Part shown: positions 30,725-42,058 of the stretch, one piece after another | Position numbering within the stretch: the stretch's first letter is position 1 | How the letters are laid out: every line of letters starts with the position of its first letter | Source: an uncultured Prevotella sp. | GTDB lineage: Bacteria; Bacteroidota; Bacteroidia; Bacteroidales; Bacteroidaceae | Direction: 5' to 3' | Assembly: GCA_905236815.1 (NCBI GenBank) | Contig: CAJOPE010000026.1 | Coordinates: forward strand, 1-64,000 | DNA: 64,000 nucleotides | The notes under the pieces: model-generated | What the model was told of the DNA's origin: nothing | Databases searched by the model: none | What the model saw: only the letters and a program-made list of their open reading frames with translations | Made by a program: the position numbers and the translations under genes

Positions 30725-33355
30725 TTATTCGAAGTCGGTATTGGTTGTAAATGCATTTTCGTCGGTAGAATCGAAGTCAACATCCTCTTCAGGTGTCTCT
30801 ACCTCTGGCAGTGCCTCTACGGCTGTGTCTTCGGTAATTTCCTCGCTCTTCTTCTCAAACGCTGTTCTACTCTCCTCCTCTGCTGTTGCTTCGAGTTCAC
30901 TGCTCATTACCTTGCAGACACTTGCGATGACATCAGCTTTCTTCTCAAGATTGATGAGACGAACACCTTGTGTAGCACGGCCCATTACACGGCAATCAGC
31001 AACTGCAAGACGGATAGTAATACCACTCTTGTTGATAATCATCAAGTCGTTCTCGTCAGTAACATTCTTAATTGCTACTAAGCGACCGGTCTTCTCTGTA
31101 ATGTTGAGGGTCTTAACACCCTTACCACCACGATTGGTAACACGATATTCTTCTACCTGTGAACGTTTACCATAACCCTTATCGCTGACAACCATGATGG
31201 TTTCCTTATCAGCATCGTTTACAGTAACCATACCAACTACAGCATCGTCATCACCCTGGAGGCGCATACCACGCACACCAGTAGAGGTACGACCCATTGT
31301 GCGGATGGTGCTTTCGTTGAAGCGAACAGCACGACCATTTCTATCAGCGATGATCAACTCGTTAGAGCCATTGGTCAATCGAACATCTACTACCTCATCG
31401 CCTTCAGCAATGTTGATGGCGATTACACCATTTGCGCGTGGACGAGAGTATGCCTCAAGACAAGTCTTCTTCACAGTACCATTGGCTGTAGCGAAAATGA
31501 TATAATGGTTGTTTACAAACTCGCTGTCATTCAAGCCACGAATTCTAAGCATTGCACTGATAGAATCGTCCTTTTCAATATTAAGGAGGTTCTGGATAGC
31601 ACGTCCCTTAGAGTTGCGGTCACCCTCAGGTATCTCATAGCACTTCAACCAATAACAACGTCCCTTCTTGGTGAAGAATAACATTGTCTGGTGCATAGTA
31701 GCTGGGTAGATATTCTCTGTGAAGTCTTTGTCACGAGTACGAGCACCCTTGCTGCCTACACCACCACGAGCCTGCTCACGGAAATCAGCAAGTGGAGTAC
31801 GCTTGATATAACCAAGATGGCTAACAGTGATAACTACAGGATCATTTGGATAGAAGTCTTCAGGGTTAAACTCATGATCGTCTGGCTTGATACGTGTACG
31901 ACGAGCATCGCCATACTTCTCCTTTACCTCGATCAATTCGTCCTTCATTACCTTCTTGCAAAGCTCTGGATCATTTAAAATCTGATTCAAGTACTCAATT
32001 TCCTTCATCAGTTCATCGTATTCTGCATGTAACTGCTCCATACGAAGACCTGTGAGCTGACTGAGTCGCATATCTACGATAGCCTTAGACTGAATTTCAT
32101 CTAATTCAAAGCGTTCCTCCAAGTTGTGCTGAGCATCTGATGGAGTTTTGCTGGCACGAATGATGTGTACAACCTCATCGATATTGTCACAAGCGATGAT
32201 CAAGCCTTCGAGGATATGTGCACGCTCCTGTGCCTTCTTCAAATCGTATTTGGTACGGCGGATGGTTACATCATGGCGATGCTCTACAAAGTACTGAATG
32301 CACTCCTTGAGGCTCAGCAAGCGAGGACGTCCCTTAACCAAAGCAATGCAATTCACAGAGAATGAGCTCTGGAGAGCTGTCATCTTGAACAATTTGTTCA
32401 AAACAACATTTGCATTGGCGTCTTTCTTAACGTCGATAACAATACGCATACCCTGACGGCCAGACTCATCGTTAGCATTGCTGATACCATCGATCTTGCC
32501 TTCCTTAACCAATTCTGCAATATACTCGATGAGCATCTGCTTGTTTACACCGTAAGGAATCTCTGTGACAACGATTTTATCATGGTTTTCGTCGCTTTCA
32601 ATCTCAGCTGTAGCACGAATAATAATTCGGCCACGGCCAGTCTCGTATGCATCGCGTACACCCTTGATGCCATAAATAGTAGCTCCTGTTGGGAAATCTG
32701 GAGCAGGGATATAATGCATCAAACCATCGAGATCGATGTCTGGATTGTCGATGTATGCGCAGCAGCCATCAATTACCTCGCCCAGGTTGTGGGTAGGAAT
32801 ATTAGTTGCCATACCAACAGCAATACCATTACCACCATTTACAAGGAGGTTAGGAATCTTTGTAGGCATTACGCTAGGCTCCTTCAATGTGTCATCGAAG
32901 TTGTTGGCCATATCGACTGTATCCTTCTCAAGGTCATCCATGATGTGCTCACCCATTTTACTGAGTCGGCACTCGGTATAACGCATAGCTGCAGGAGAGT
33001 CGCCGTCGACAGAACCGAAGTTACCCTGGCCATCTACCAGTTTATAGCGCATATTCCATTCCTGACCCATACGAACAAGCGCACCATATACAGAAGAGTC
33101 ACCGTGTGGGTGATATTTACCAAGAACATCACCTACAACACGCGCACATTTCTTGTATGGCTTGTCACTAGTGTTTCCAAGACCTTGCATGCCGAAAAGA
33201 ATACGGCGATGAACTGGCTTGAAACCATCTCGAACATCAGGAAGGGCACGAGCCACAATAACCGACATAGAATAGTCGATATAGGATGACTTCATTTCTT
33301 CCTCAATGTTGATTTTCATAATGCGATCGTTATCGATCGTCTGATTTTCGTCCAT
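30725..33355 (-). CDS. gyrA: DNA gyrase subunit A
   Basis: 876 aa; [41 protein letters not shown] (catalytic Tyr), C-terminal beta-pinwheel. Confidence 0.97.
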   Translation of the reverse strand: MDENQTIDNDRIMKINIEEEMKSSYIDYSMSVIVARALPDVRDGFKPVHRRILFGMQGLGNTSDKPYKKCARVVGDVLGKYHPHGDSSVYGALVRMGQEWNMRYKLVDGQGNFGSVDGDSPAAMRYTECRLSKMGEHIMDDLEKDTVDMANNFDDTLKEPSVMPTKIPNLLVNGGNGIAVGMATNIPTHNLGEVIDGCCAYIDNPDIDLDGLMHYIPAPDFPTGATIYGIKGVRDAYETGRGRIIIRATAEIESDENHDKIVVTEIPYGVNKQMLIEYIAELVKEGKIDGISNANDESGRQGMRIVIDVKKDANANVVLNKLFKMTALQSSFSVNCIALVKGRPRLLSLKECIQYFVEHRHDVTIRRTKYDLKKAQERAHILEGLIIACDNIDEVVHIIRASKTPSDAQHNLEERFELDEIQSKAIVDMRLSQLTGLRMEQLHAEYDELMKEIEYLNQILNDPELCKKVMKDELIEVKEKYGDARRTRIKPDDHEFNPEDFYPNDPVVITVSHLGYIKRTPLADFREQARGGVGSKGARTRDKDFTENIYPATMHQTMLFFTKKGRCYWLKCYEIPEGDRNSKGRAIQNLLNIEKDDSISAMLRIRGLNDSEFVNNHYIIFATANGTVKKTCLEAYSRPRANGVIAINIAEGDEVVDVRLTNGSNELIIADRNGRAVRFNESTIRTMGRTSTGVRGMRLQGDDDAVVGMVTVNDADKETIMVVSDKGYGKRSQVEEYRVTNRGGKGVKTLNITEKTGRLVAIKNVTDENDLMIINKSGITIRLAVADCRVMGRATQGVRLINLEKKADVIASVCKVMSSELEATAEEESRTAFEKKSEEITEDTAVEALPEVETPEEDVDFDSTDENAFTTNTDFE

Positions 33356-33712
33356 TGTTTATTTGTTGTTTTAATTAAAATTCGTTCTTTAAGAAGAAGT
33401 CTATTTAATAACTAAATGTCCATAGACCCACGAAATTTTCGATTTAAGCGCTTTAGGTGCTCAAAATCCCGACAAATTTACAAAAATAATTTGAGATAAA
33501 AAAGGCTTAAATCGAATATTTTTGGCCTTAAATCGAATTTTTAAGTTAAAAAGAGTTGATTGGTAAGTATGCGTGAAAATATGGGCTTAGATAGTAAAAA
33601 TGACATTTATATATTTATTGCAATGCCTTGTTTTGTACACTGCAAGGCATTGTAATTTTTTAAAGAATGCTATTTATGGCATTATCTTCAAATTGAATAC
33701 TCATCCATAATC

Positions 33713-34330
33713 CTAGAAGAATTCTATCAGGTCTTTCAGCGCTGACTTTGCCATTCTTTCATAGACAATACCCAATTGAGCAAATCTCTGTGCGCAATTC
33801 GCTGCTGCATGCTTTACGCCCATATTGTCACCCTGAAGCGCTACTGCCGCCTGATCAAGAAACTCGTTGATACCTCGCTCGTTAGGCTCTTGTCCCTTCA
33901 TAAAAAGACGACCAAGGATAGAATAGCCTGTAATCTGATAAAGATTATCATCTGAAGCAATCCACTGATAAGCAAGAACTGGAGCAAATTCCACATTTTG
34001 AAGGAGGTTGAAGGCGATTAGCTCTGCCATTTCCTGTGTGCGCACGCTTTCCATCCAGACATCAACTATTTCAGGAAGCATCTTTTCGGCAGGCATAATC
34101 ATTGTAGCAAGAATCTTGCATTCACGAATGTCCTCTTTCCATAATTCAATGGCCAGTTCATAATCTTTTCCATATTCTTCTGCCTGTTGTTTTAAGGCAA
34201 TAAAAGGTACACCCCAGTTAATTTTGTAGGCAATTCCTTTGTCCTTCATCGACTGTGAAGTCGGACCATTCATCAGCAGACGAAAACTTTGCTTTATTTC
34301 TTTTAGCTTATTATGAGTTTCTTCTTTCAT
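33713..34330 (-). CDS. DNA alkylation repair (AlkD-like, HEAT-repeat) family protein
   Basis: 205 aa helical protein; ELWKEDIRECKILATMI and GVKHAAANCAQRF are AlkD/HEAT-like. Confidence 0.6.
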   Translation of the reverse strand: MKEETHNKLKEIKQSFRLLMNGPTSQSMKDKGIAYKINWGVPFIALKQQAEEYGKDYELAIELWKEDIRECKILATMIMPAEKMLPEIVDVWMESVRTQEMAELIAFNLLQNVEFAPVLAYQWIASDDNLYQITGYSILGRLFMKGQEPNERGINEFLDQAAVALQGDNMGVKHAAANCAQRFAQLGIVYERMAKSALKDLIEFF

Positions 34331-34383
34331 CTTATCAAAAATTATCCTCGTCGAAATATTGTCCGACGAGGAATATTAATTAG

Positions 34384-36336
34384 TTACAAAGTACTATATT
34401 CGTCGGAGTAGCGAAGATTCTGATGTTCAAAGGTTTCAGAATAATCGAGTTCAATATCCTTGATATTCCCCATTTCATCGAATACAGGTTTCATCCAAGG
34501 ATTAATAAAGCCTTTGTAAGGAGCGATGTTCAATTTCTCGTATCTGTCAAGAATTTCCTTATGAAGATCAGGTTGGATCTTAACAGCATATTTTTCAACG
34601 AGGTTGCGTGCTGCCTCAAAATCACCTTCACTCTTTATACGCTGGATTTCAGCTAATTCCTTGCCAAATACCTTGCGAAGTTGATCGTAGTTGTTTATCT
34701 TTACAAAGTGTTTATTATCCCGTTCTATAATCTCTACAGCCTCTCCTGCAAGGTCGAGTGCCCACCATGAAATCAGAGCACGATTACGCATATGTGCCTC
34801 CTCGATATTATCTCCTAGTTTTATGCGCATGGTTTGGGTGAGCAGACCATTCATCAAATAGCTGTAATATTGTGCCTTATATGCATCATCGTTTGGTAAA
34901 AGTCCTAACTCTACCAACTTTGGGTCTGCCATATAGTACAAGCCAAAAAGATCGGCTCTCGCCTCTTCTATCGTATTGCCATAAGCCTTAAGAGCGTCAG
35001 GATCGGTACCAGGAAGTAATTGTCCACTTCCATGTCCAAGACATTCATGCAAATCAGTATGCAGATCATCGGTTTTGTCACCATACGCATTAATAAGGTC
35101 CAATGTTTCTTTATCAATGACGAATTCATCGCGAAAACCATTTCCTTGTGCAGCCTTATCGTATGCTTCGGTCAAGTTGCCAATGGTGACACTCTTGCTG
35201 CCATGTTTCTGGCGAATCCAGTTAGCGTTAGGAAGGTTGATACCAATAGCCGAAGCAGGATATTCGTCACCAGCCAGCATAGCGGCACAAATAACATTGG
35301 CGATAACGCCTTTTACTTTCGGCTTGCGGAATTTTGGGTCAACAGGTGAATGATCTTCAAACCATTGAGCATTTTCGCTAACAGTACGAGTTCGTTTAGT
35401 AGCTTCTTCGTCCTTGAATTCCACAATGCCTTCCCATGTGCCTTTCATGCCTAATGGGTCGCCATAAACTTCAATAAATCCATTGATGAAATCAATCATT
35501 CCATCGTTTTGATTTACCCATTCAATAGAATATTGGTCGAATACCTTTAAGTCGCCTGTACGATAGTACTTTATTAAAAGTTCAATTACCTTTTCCTGCT
35601 GCTCATTCTCCACATACTTAAGGGATTCTTTCAGCCAATGAACAATGAGCTTGATAGCCTCGCTATAGAGACCATCCTCTTTCCATACCAATTCAGTGAG
35701 TTGGTCTCCCCTTTTGATAAGTTTAGAATTCAAGCCATACGAGATAGGTTCCTCGCTATTGCCCTCTTCCTTCATTTTATCATAGAAGGCTTCCACTTCA
35801 TCTTGACTAACCCCTTCATAGAAATTACATGCAGAAGTCTTAACCAGATCCTCGCCATCTGCTTGATTTACACGCTTTGGCAATACCATAGGATCGAAGA
35901 TAACCTCCACGAGCTTATTAATGAAATCTTCCTTGCTTTCTCCTTTTCTTATTGGAAGTTTTGCAATAGGAATTTCATTTATCTGAGTACGGAAAAACTC
36001 TTCGGAAAATTCAGGTTTGAATTTCTCGCAACCATAATGATGGTGAATACCACTAGAGAACCAGGTTCTCTTTAAATAGACTTCAAGGGCCTCGAAATCT
36101 TTATTATTTCGCGACCCTTGATAGTTAGTGAAAATCGCCTCTAAAGTCTTTCTTAAACAAAGATTGTATTTTCCTTGCTGATCGAAGGTAATGTCTCTTC
36201 CAAAGAGAACGGATTTCGAAAGACAATAGATAAACGCTTTCTGACTACATGTCAATTTTTCAAAACCATTCAGACGATAGCGCAACATTTGAATATCTGC
36301 AAATCTTTCGTCTGAATAGTTGAATTCATTTTGCAT
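34384..36336 (-). CDS. Dipeptidyl-peptidase III-like M49 metallopeptidase
   Basis: HECLGHGSGQ (HExxGH zinc motif) and EEARADLFGLY. Confidence 0.9.
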   Translation of the reverse strand: MQNEFNYSDERFADIQMLRYRLNGFEKLTCSQKAFIYCLSKSVLFGRDITFDQQGKYNLCLRKTLEAIFTNYQGSRNNKDFEALEVYLKRTWFSSGIHHHYGCEKFKPEFSEEFFRTQINEIPIAKLPIRKGESKEDFINKLVEVIFDPMVLPKRVNQADGEDLVKTSACNFYEGVSQDEVEAFYDKMKEEGNSEEPISYGLNSKLIKRGDQLTELVWKEDGLYSEAIKLIVHWLKESLKYVENEQQEKVIELLIKYYRTGDLKVFDQYSIEWVNQNDGMIDFINGFIEVYGDPLGMKGTWEGIVEFKDEEATKRTRTVSENAQWFEDHSPVDPKFRKPKVKGVIANVICAAMLAGDEYPASAIGINLPNANWIRQKHGSKSVTIGNLTEAYDKAAQGNGFRDEFVIDKETLDLINAYGDKTDDLHTDLHECLGHGSGQLLPGTDPDALKAYGNTIEEARADLFGLYYMADPKLVELGLLPNDDAYKAQYYSYLMNGLLTQTMRIKLGDNIEEAHMRNRALISWWALDLAGEAVEIIERDNKHFVKINNYDQLRKVFGKELAEIQRIKSEGDFEAARNLVEKYAVKIQPDLHKEILDRYEKLNIAPYKGFINPWMKPVFDEMGNIKDIELDYSETFEHQNLRYSDEYSTL

Positions 36337-36344
36337 AGGTTCTT

Positions 36345-36821
36345 TTACTCTTTTTCTGTTTTTGGTTTACGGCCACGCTTTTTAGGACGTTCACCTATAG
36401 CTGGGTGAAGCTCAATGTTACGAAGCTTGTAATCGCGTGGAGTAATTCCATTAAACTTATAGAATGAAGCATAAAAACTCTGTCTATTTGCGAATCCTAC
36501 CATATCGGAAATATCCTCCATGTTCAGATCTTGATAACGTCTGTCGCAAAGCAGTGTCATTGCTTCTTCGATTCTATACTTGTTAACAAACGAAGTGTAA
36601 TTCATGTGAAATTTCACATTTACAACAGCGGATATGTAACGAGTATTCGTTCCAAGATCCTCAGCAAGTTTTTTTGCTGAATAATCTTTGTCCTTATATC
36701 GCTTTTCAATGAGAATAATCTTCAGGATTTTCTCCTTCAGCTCATCCATAAGCTTAGGACTTACGAGACTCCTGTAAGCAGCCTTTTTTTCCTTTTTCTC
36801 TGTAATATTATACTTTGCCAT
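36345..36821 (-). CDS. AraC-family helix-turn-helix regulator
   Basis: 158 aa; YRIEEAMTLL...DISDMVGFANRQSFYASFYKFNGITPRDYK. Confidence 0.88.
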   Translation of the reverse strand: MAKYNITEKKEKKAAYRSLVSPKLMDELKEKILKIILIEKRYKDKDYSAKKLAEDLGTNTRYISAVVNVKFHMNYTSFVNKYRIEEAMTLLCDRRYQDLNMEDISDMVGFANRQSFYASFYKFNGITPRDYKLRNIELHPAIGERPKKRGRKPKTEKE

Positions 36822-36944
36822 AGTCCTTAATGTTTAAGTTTTTACCTTCTTTCGTTGCAAATATATAAACTTTATTTGAAATAATCAAGTTATTTTGGTA
36901 AAAAATACTAAAAAAGAAGTAACTTTGCGGGAAAATTCAATGTG

Positions 36945-38759
36945 ATGAGTCCTAAAGAATTATTAAAGCAATATTTCGGATATGAAAATTTCCGTCCAAA
37001 TCAGGAGGAAATTATTAACGATGTAATGAATGGTAAGGATTGTTTGGTACTCATGCCAACGGGCGGTGGAAAGAGTATGTGTTATCAAATTCCAGCACTC
37101 GCCATGTCAGGTACGGCAGTCATTGTATCTCCCTTGATTAGCTTGATGCACGACCAGGTAGAGAGCCTAAAGGCTAATGGTATTCCTGCTGAAGCTCTTA
37201 ATAGTGGAAATGATGAAAATGATGAGGTTATCATTCGAAGAAGATGTATGTCGGGTGATCTCAAACTAATTTATGTTTCACCTGAAAAATTGTTGAGTGA
37301 AATCCCTTTTTTGTTTAGTAATATTAAGGTAAGTTTTTTTGCAATTGACGAGGCACATTGCATTAGTCAATGGGGACATGATTTCCGTCCAGAGTATTCA
37401 CAACTTGGATTGTTGCATGAAAAATTTCAAAATGTCCCAGTTATCGCTCTTACGGCTACAGCAGACAAAATCACGCGCGAGGATATAGTTAGTCAGCTTC
37501 ATTTGAATGGAAAAACTTATATCAGTTCTTTCGACAGACCTAATCTTTCGTTGAAGGTAATTCGAAATTATAAGAAGCCTGACAAAATTCGTTACATTTC
37601 CAATTATATTTTTAATCATCCTGGCAATGCAGGAGTTGTTTATTGCCTTTCACGAAAGAACACGGAAACAGTAGCAGAGGATCTTCGTAAGAGGGGCATC
37701 AATGCCGCTGCTTATCACGCTGGTTTAAGTAATACAGAAAGAGCATCCGTTCAGGAACGTTTTAAAATGGACCAAATACAGGTGGTTTGCGCTACAATTG
37801 CTTTTGGTATGGGTATTGACAAGAGCAATGTTAGGTTTGTTTTCCATTATAATATGCCTAAATCTATAGAGAGCTTTTATCAGGAAATTGGCCGAGCTGG
37901 CCGAGATGGTGCTCCTGCAGATACGGTACTCTTCTACTCTATCGCTGATATTATACAGCTACAGAAATTTGCCGAGGACAGTGGACAGAAGGATGTGAAT
38001 ATGGAAAAACTTCGACGGATGCAAGAATATGCTGAAAGTCGTGTGTGTAGGCGACGTATATTGTTGAATTATTTCGGAGAAACTTCGGATATGCATTGCG
38101 ACAATTGCGACGTTTGTAAGAATCCTCCTAAGACTTTTGATGGTACAATAATCGTACAAAAAGCATTGAGCGCTATTGTTCGTGCCAATGAGAAAATCCA
38201 TGTTGGAACTACGATCGAAATACTTAGAGGAATGACCTCATCGACAGTACTCCATAATGGCTACGACCAATTGAAGACTTTTGGTGCGGGCAAGGATGTT
38301 GCCGTGAAGGATTGGCAAGATTATATGCTGCAAATGCTTCAGATGGGTTTCTTTGAGGTTGCTTATAATCAGAATAATGCCATTCATGTAACTCCTTTAG
38401 GTTGGGAAGTTTTGAAGGGACAGAGAACAGTTGATCTTGTTGAAATCGATAGAAGTCAGCAAGAAGAAAAACCAGTACGTCGGTCAAGAAGGTCTGCTAT
38501 CCCTGAGGCTCGTCTTGCCAATGTTGCTGTTATGGCAGGTAATGAAGACGCTAACCTTTTTGAGCGTCTAAGAAAATTGCGTATGCGTCTAGCAAACGAA
38601 CAAGGCTTCCCTGCTTATATAGTATTATCCGACAAAGTTTTGCATTCTCTTGCAACCATCCGTCCCCATACTATCGATGAATTCGGCGAAATTCCTGGTA
38701 TTGGAGAATTTAAGAAGCAAAAATATGGAAAAATATTCGTTGATGAGATAAATAAATAG
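36945..38759 (+). CDS. recQ: ATP-dependent DNA helicase RecQ
   Basis: FRPNQEEII, PTGGGKSMCYQIPA, DEAHCISQWGHDFRPEY, QEIGRAGRDG; C-terminal HRDC-like domain. Confidence 0.95.
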   Translation: MSPKELLKQYFGYENFRPNQEEIINDVMNGKDCLVLMPTGGGKSMCYQIPALAMSGTAVIVSPLISLMHDQVESLKANGIPAEALNSGNDENDEVIIRRRCMSGDLKLIYVSPEKLLSEIPFLFSNIKVSFFAIDEAHCISQWGHDFRPEYSQLGLLHEKFQNVPVIALTATADKITREDIVSQLHLNGKTYISSFDRPNLSLKVIRNYKKPDKIRYISNYIFNHPGNAGVVYCLSRKNTETVAEDLRKRGINAAAYHAGLSNTERASVQERFKMDQIQVVCATIAFGMGIDKSNVRFVFHYNMPKSIESFYQEIGRAGRDGAPADTVLFYSIADIIQLQKFAEDSGQKDVNMEKLRRMQEYAESRVCRRRILLNYFGETSDMHCDNCDVCKNPPKTFDGTIIVQKALSAIVRANEKIHVGTTIEILRGMTSSTVLHNGYDQLKTFGAGKDVAVKDWQDYMLQMLQMGFFEVAYNQNNAIHVTPLGWEVLKGQRTVDLVEIDRSQQEEKPVRRSRRSAIPEARLANVAVMAGNEDANLFERLRKLRMRLANEQGFPAYIVLSDKVLHSLATIRPHTIDEFGEIPGIGEFKKQKYGKIFVDEINK

Positions 38760-38786
38760 TAATTTTGCACAAAACCATTTTTGAAT

Positions 38787-39527
38787 ATGAAATTTATTGG
38801 AATTATACCAGCAAGATATGCTTCTACTCGCTTTCCAGGCAAACCATTGGCTATGCTTGGTGGGAAGCCAGTCATTCAGAGAGTTTATGAACAAGTAGCT
38901 AGTGTTTTGGAAGCAGCCTATGTTGCTACCGACGATGAACGCATATATAATAAGGTAAAGGAATTCGGCGGAAATGTCGTCATGACACGTAATGATCACA
39001 AAAGTGGAACTGATCGCATTGAAGAAGCGATAGAGAAAATTGGTGGTGATTGGGATGTTATTGTAAATATTCAAGGCGATGAGCCTTTTATCCAGAAATC
39101 GCAGATAGAAACGGTATGTCACTGTTTCGATGATCCTTCTACTCAGATAGCAACACTTGGTAAACCATTTACGGAGATGGATGCTGTGAAAAATCAGAAT
39201 TCACCGAAAATTGTACTTGACAACAATAATTTTGCGATGTATTTCAGTCGCAGCGTAATTCCATTTGTGAGGAATGTTGATGAGTCAGAATGGCTTACAA
39301 AATATCCATTCCTAAAACATTTGGGTATTTATGCTTATCGCAAGGAAGTTCTTGCTAAGGTAACTAAACTTCCTCAAAGTAGTTTGGAAATTGCAGAAAG
39401 CCTTGAACAACTTCGTTGGTTACAGAATGGTTATAAGATAAAAGTAGGCTTCACCAATGTCGAAACTGTAGGTATTGATACACCTGAGGATTTGCAAAGA
39501 GCAGAGGAATTTTTACAGAATGAATAA
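38787..39527 (+). CDS. kdsB: 3-deoxy-manno-octulosonate cytidylyltransferase
   Basis: IIPARYASTRFPGKPLAMLGGKPVIQRVYE, NIQGDEPFI; start at 38787. Confidence 0.95.
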   Translation: MKFIGIIPARYASTRFPGKPLAMLGGKPVIQRVYEQVASVLEAAYVATDDERIYNKVKEFGGNVVMTRNDHKSGTDRIEEAIEKIGGDWDVIVNIQGDEPFIQKSQIETVCHCFDDPSTQIATLGKPFTEMDAVKNQNSPKIVLDNNNFAMYFSRSVIPFVRNVDESEWLTKYPFLKHLGIYAYRKEVLAKVTKLPQSSLEIAESLEQLRWLQNGYKIKVGFTNVETVGIDTPEDLQRAEEFLQNE

Positions 39528-40899
39528 AATTGAAGAATTCATCGAGCAACAGCATTTGCTTGATAGAACAAAGAAATATATTGTAGCGCTATCAGGAGGA
39601 GCTGATAGCGTTACTCTTTTATTGTGCCTTCATCGTTTGAACTATCAGATTGAGGCTGCACATTGCAATTTCCACTTACGTGGCGAAGAGTCTAATCGCG
39701 ATGAAATCTTTTGTGAAGATCTCTGTAAACGTGAATCTATCCCGTTTCATCGTGTTCACTTTGACACTAAGACTTATGCAGAGCTTCGTCATATAAGTAT
39801 AGAGATGGCTGCTCGCAACCTACGTTACCAATATTTCGAACAGTTGCGAAAGGATATTGAAGCTGATGGTATTTGCGTTGCTCATCATCAGGACGATAAT
39901 GTTGAGACGATTCTCTTGAATCTTGTTCGTGGAACAGGTATCAAGGGATTAACAGGAATGGCTCAAAGAAATGGTAACATAATCAGACCAATGCTGGGTA
40001 TAACTCGTTTGGAAATAGAAGATTATCTAAAATCGAATAAACAAGATTATATTACAGACAGCAGTAATTTAGTTGATGATGTGAAGCGCAATCAAATTCG
40101 TTTAGACATACTTCCTCTTTTGGAGAAGATGAACCCGGGTGTTAAAGAAAACATTGCAATGACTGCCCGCCATCTTTCTGAAGCTTCAAAAATTATCAAC
40201 AATAGTTTGGATAGTTATTGGAAGAGAAAGACCGAGATTATCACTTTCCTCAGCAATGAGAATGCTCCAGGCAATGTAGATGAACTAGAAACAAGTGCTT
40301 CTATTGGTATCTCGACAATTAAGGACTATGCTAGTCCTGAATACCTTCTTTTCACAATTTTGGAAAAATATGATTTCAACGGAAAGCAGGTTCAACAAAT
40401 TTACGATTCTATCGACAATGCTCAAGGAAAGTTATGGACATCACCTACCCATGAGCTGATTATTGATCGTGGATATTTGCAAATCCAACGAGTGAAATCA
40501 AAGAAAATCTTAGAAAAACGAATTCCGGAAGAAGGCAACTATGTACTGAATGACCAACTGAAGTTAAAAGTATATATCGATGAAATCGATGATACTTTTA
40601 AAATTAGTAAAGAAGTTCATCGCGTTACCCTTGATGCAGCTAAAGTAAAATTCCCGATAATAGTCAGAACCATTAAAAATGGCGATAAATTCACTCCTTT
40701 TGGAATGAAAGGCAGTAAACTAGTAAGCGATTATCTTACTGACATCAAGAAGAATGTCTTTGAGAAAAGAAAGCAGTTGGTTGTGGAAGATGCTGAAGGA
40801 AAAATTATCTGGCTCGTAAATGAAAGAACCGATGAAAGGGTGAAAATCACCAATTCATCGGCTCAGGCGCTTATTCTACATATAATACCAAACCTTTAA
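39520..40899 (+). CDS. tilS: tRNA(Ile)-lysidine synthetase
   Basis: ALSGGADSVTLL PP-loop, HHQDDNVETILLNL; start MNKIEEF at 39520, overlapping the kdsB end. Confidence 0.94.
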   Translation: MNKIEEFIEQQHLLDRTKKYIVALSGGADSVTLLLCLHRLNYQIEAAHCNFHLRGEESNRDEIFCEDLCKRESIPFHRVHFDTKTYAELRHISIEMAARNLRYQYFEQLRKDIEADGICVAHHQDDNVETILLNLVRGTGIKGLTGMAQRNGNIIRPMLGITRLEIEDYLKSNKQDYITDSSNLVDDVKRNQIRLDILPLLEKMNPGVKENIAMTARHLSEASKIINNSLDSYWKRKTEIITFLSNENAPGNVDELETSASIGISTIKDYASPEYLLFTILEKYDFNGKQVQQIYDSIDNAQGKLWTSPTHELIIDRGYLQIQRVKSKKILEKRIPEEGNYVLNDQLKLKVYIDEIDDTFKISKEVHRVTLDAAKVKFPIIVRTIKNGDKFTPFGMKGSKLVSDYLTDIKKNVFEKRKQLVVEDAEGKIIWLVNERTDERVKITNSSAQALILHIIPNL

Positions 40900-42052
40900 G
40901 ATACTCTCCTTCTGGATGGTAGATGTTTATCGGATGATCGGCAGGCTGATGTAGCTGATGCAGAATTCTTACACGGCGTTTTGCCTGTGCTGCAGCTGTG
41001 AAGACAGCCTGTCGGAATTGATCTTTGTTTACAGCTTGTGAACAACTGAATGTAAACAAAATACCTCCGTGTTTAATACGGCTTAATCCCTTTAAGTTCA
41101 AACGGGTATATCCTTTCAAGGCATTGCGTAGGGCACTGCGGTGTTTTGCGAATGCAGGAGGGTCAAGAATGATAAGATCATATTTATCATCGTGCTCATC
41201 CAAATACTTAAATGCATCCTCGCAGAATTCTCCATGACGAGAATCACCTGGGAAATTCATTTCAATATTTTGGTTTGTAAGTTCAATAGCCTTTGCAGAA
41301 CTATCAACACTATGTACCTCCTTGGCACCACCTCTCATTGCGTAAACCGAGAAACCACCTGTATAGCAGAACATATTAAGAACACTCTTTCCCTTAGAAT
41401 ACTGTTCCAGTAATTTTCTGTTTTCACGCTGATCAACAAAGAAACCTGTTTTCTGGCCCTTTAGCCAATCTATGTGGAACTTTAAGCCATTCTCGACAGC
41501 AACATCATCGGCATTCCCACCATACATAAATCCATTCTCCTGACCAAGATCAGCCTTGAATGGTAAAGTCGTCTCACTCTTATAGTATACATTCTTAATG
41601 CGATCGCCCATTACCTCAACAAGTGCTTTAGAAACGGCCTCGCGATTTACATGCATTCCTACAGAATGTGCCTGCATAACAGCTGTGTCGCCATAGCAAT
41701 CAATGACCAAACCAGGAAGATTATCACCCTCACCATGTACAAGTCGGAAAGTGTTATTCTCGGGATTGTCAGCAATACCAATAGCCAAACGCATCTGAAG
41801 AGCTACTTCCAAACGAGACTTCCAAAAATCATTGTTGATTTCGATGTCCTCAAAGGAGAGAACTCTTACGGCAATACTTCCTATCTGGAAATGGCCAACA
41901 GCAATAAAGTCATTGCTGTTAGTGAATACCTTAACAATATCACCCTCCTCAATGCCCTCATCCATACGGTTGATAGCACCACTGAATATCCAAGGATGAA
42001 AACGCTTAAGGGATTCTTCCTTTCCTCTTTTTAAATATATAGACTTATACAT
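40871..42052 (-). CDS. RlmI-like class I SAM-dependent rRNA methyltransferase
   Basis: N-terminal PUA-like domain, VLNMFCYTGGFSVYA, LIILDPPAFAK. Confidence 0.9.
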   Translation of the reverse strand: MYKSIYLKRGKEESLKRFHPWIFSGAINRMDEGIEEGDIVKVFTNSNDFIAVGHFQIGSIAVRVLSFEDIEINNDFWKSRLEVALQMRLAIGIADNPENNTFRLVHGEGDNLPGLVIDCYGDTAVMQAHSVGMHVNREAVSKALVEVMGDRIKNVYYKSETTLPFKADLGQENGFMYGGNADDVAVENGLKFHIDWLKGQKTGFFVDQRENRKLLEQYSKGKSVLNMFCYTGGFSVYAMRGGAKEVHSVDSSAKAIELTNQNIEMNFPGDSRHGEFCEDAFKYLDEHDDKYDLIILDPPAFAKHRSALRNALKGYTRLNLKGLSRIKHGGILFTFSCSQAVNKDQFRQAVFTAAAQAKRRVRILHQLHQPADHPINIYHPEGEYLKGLVLYVE

Positions 42053-42058
42053 AATATT

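Noticed and set aside
32582-33289. 235-aa plus-strand ORF opposite gyrA
   Set aside because: Antisense to the conserved GyrA catalytic domain; judged a shadow ORF.
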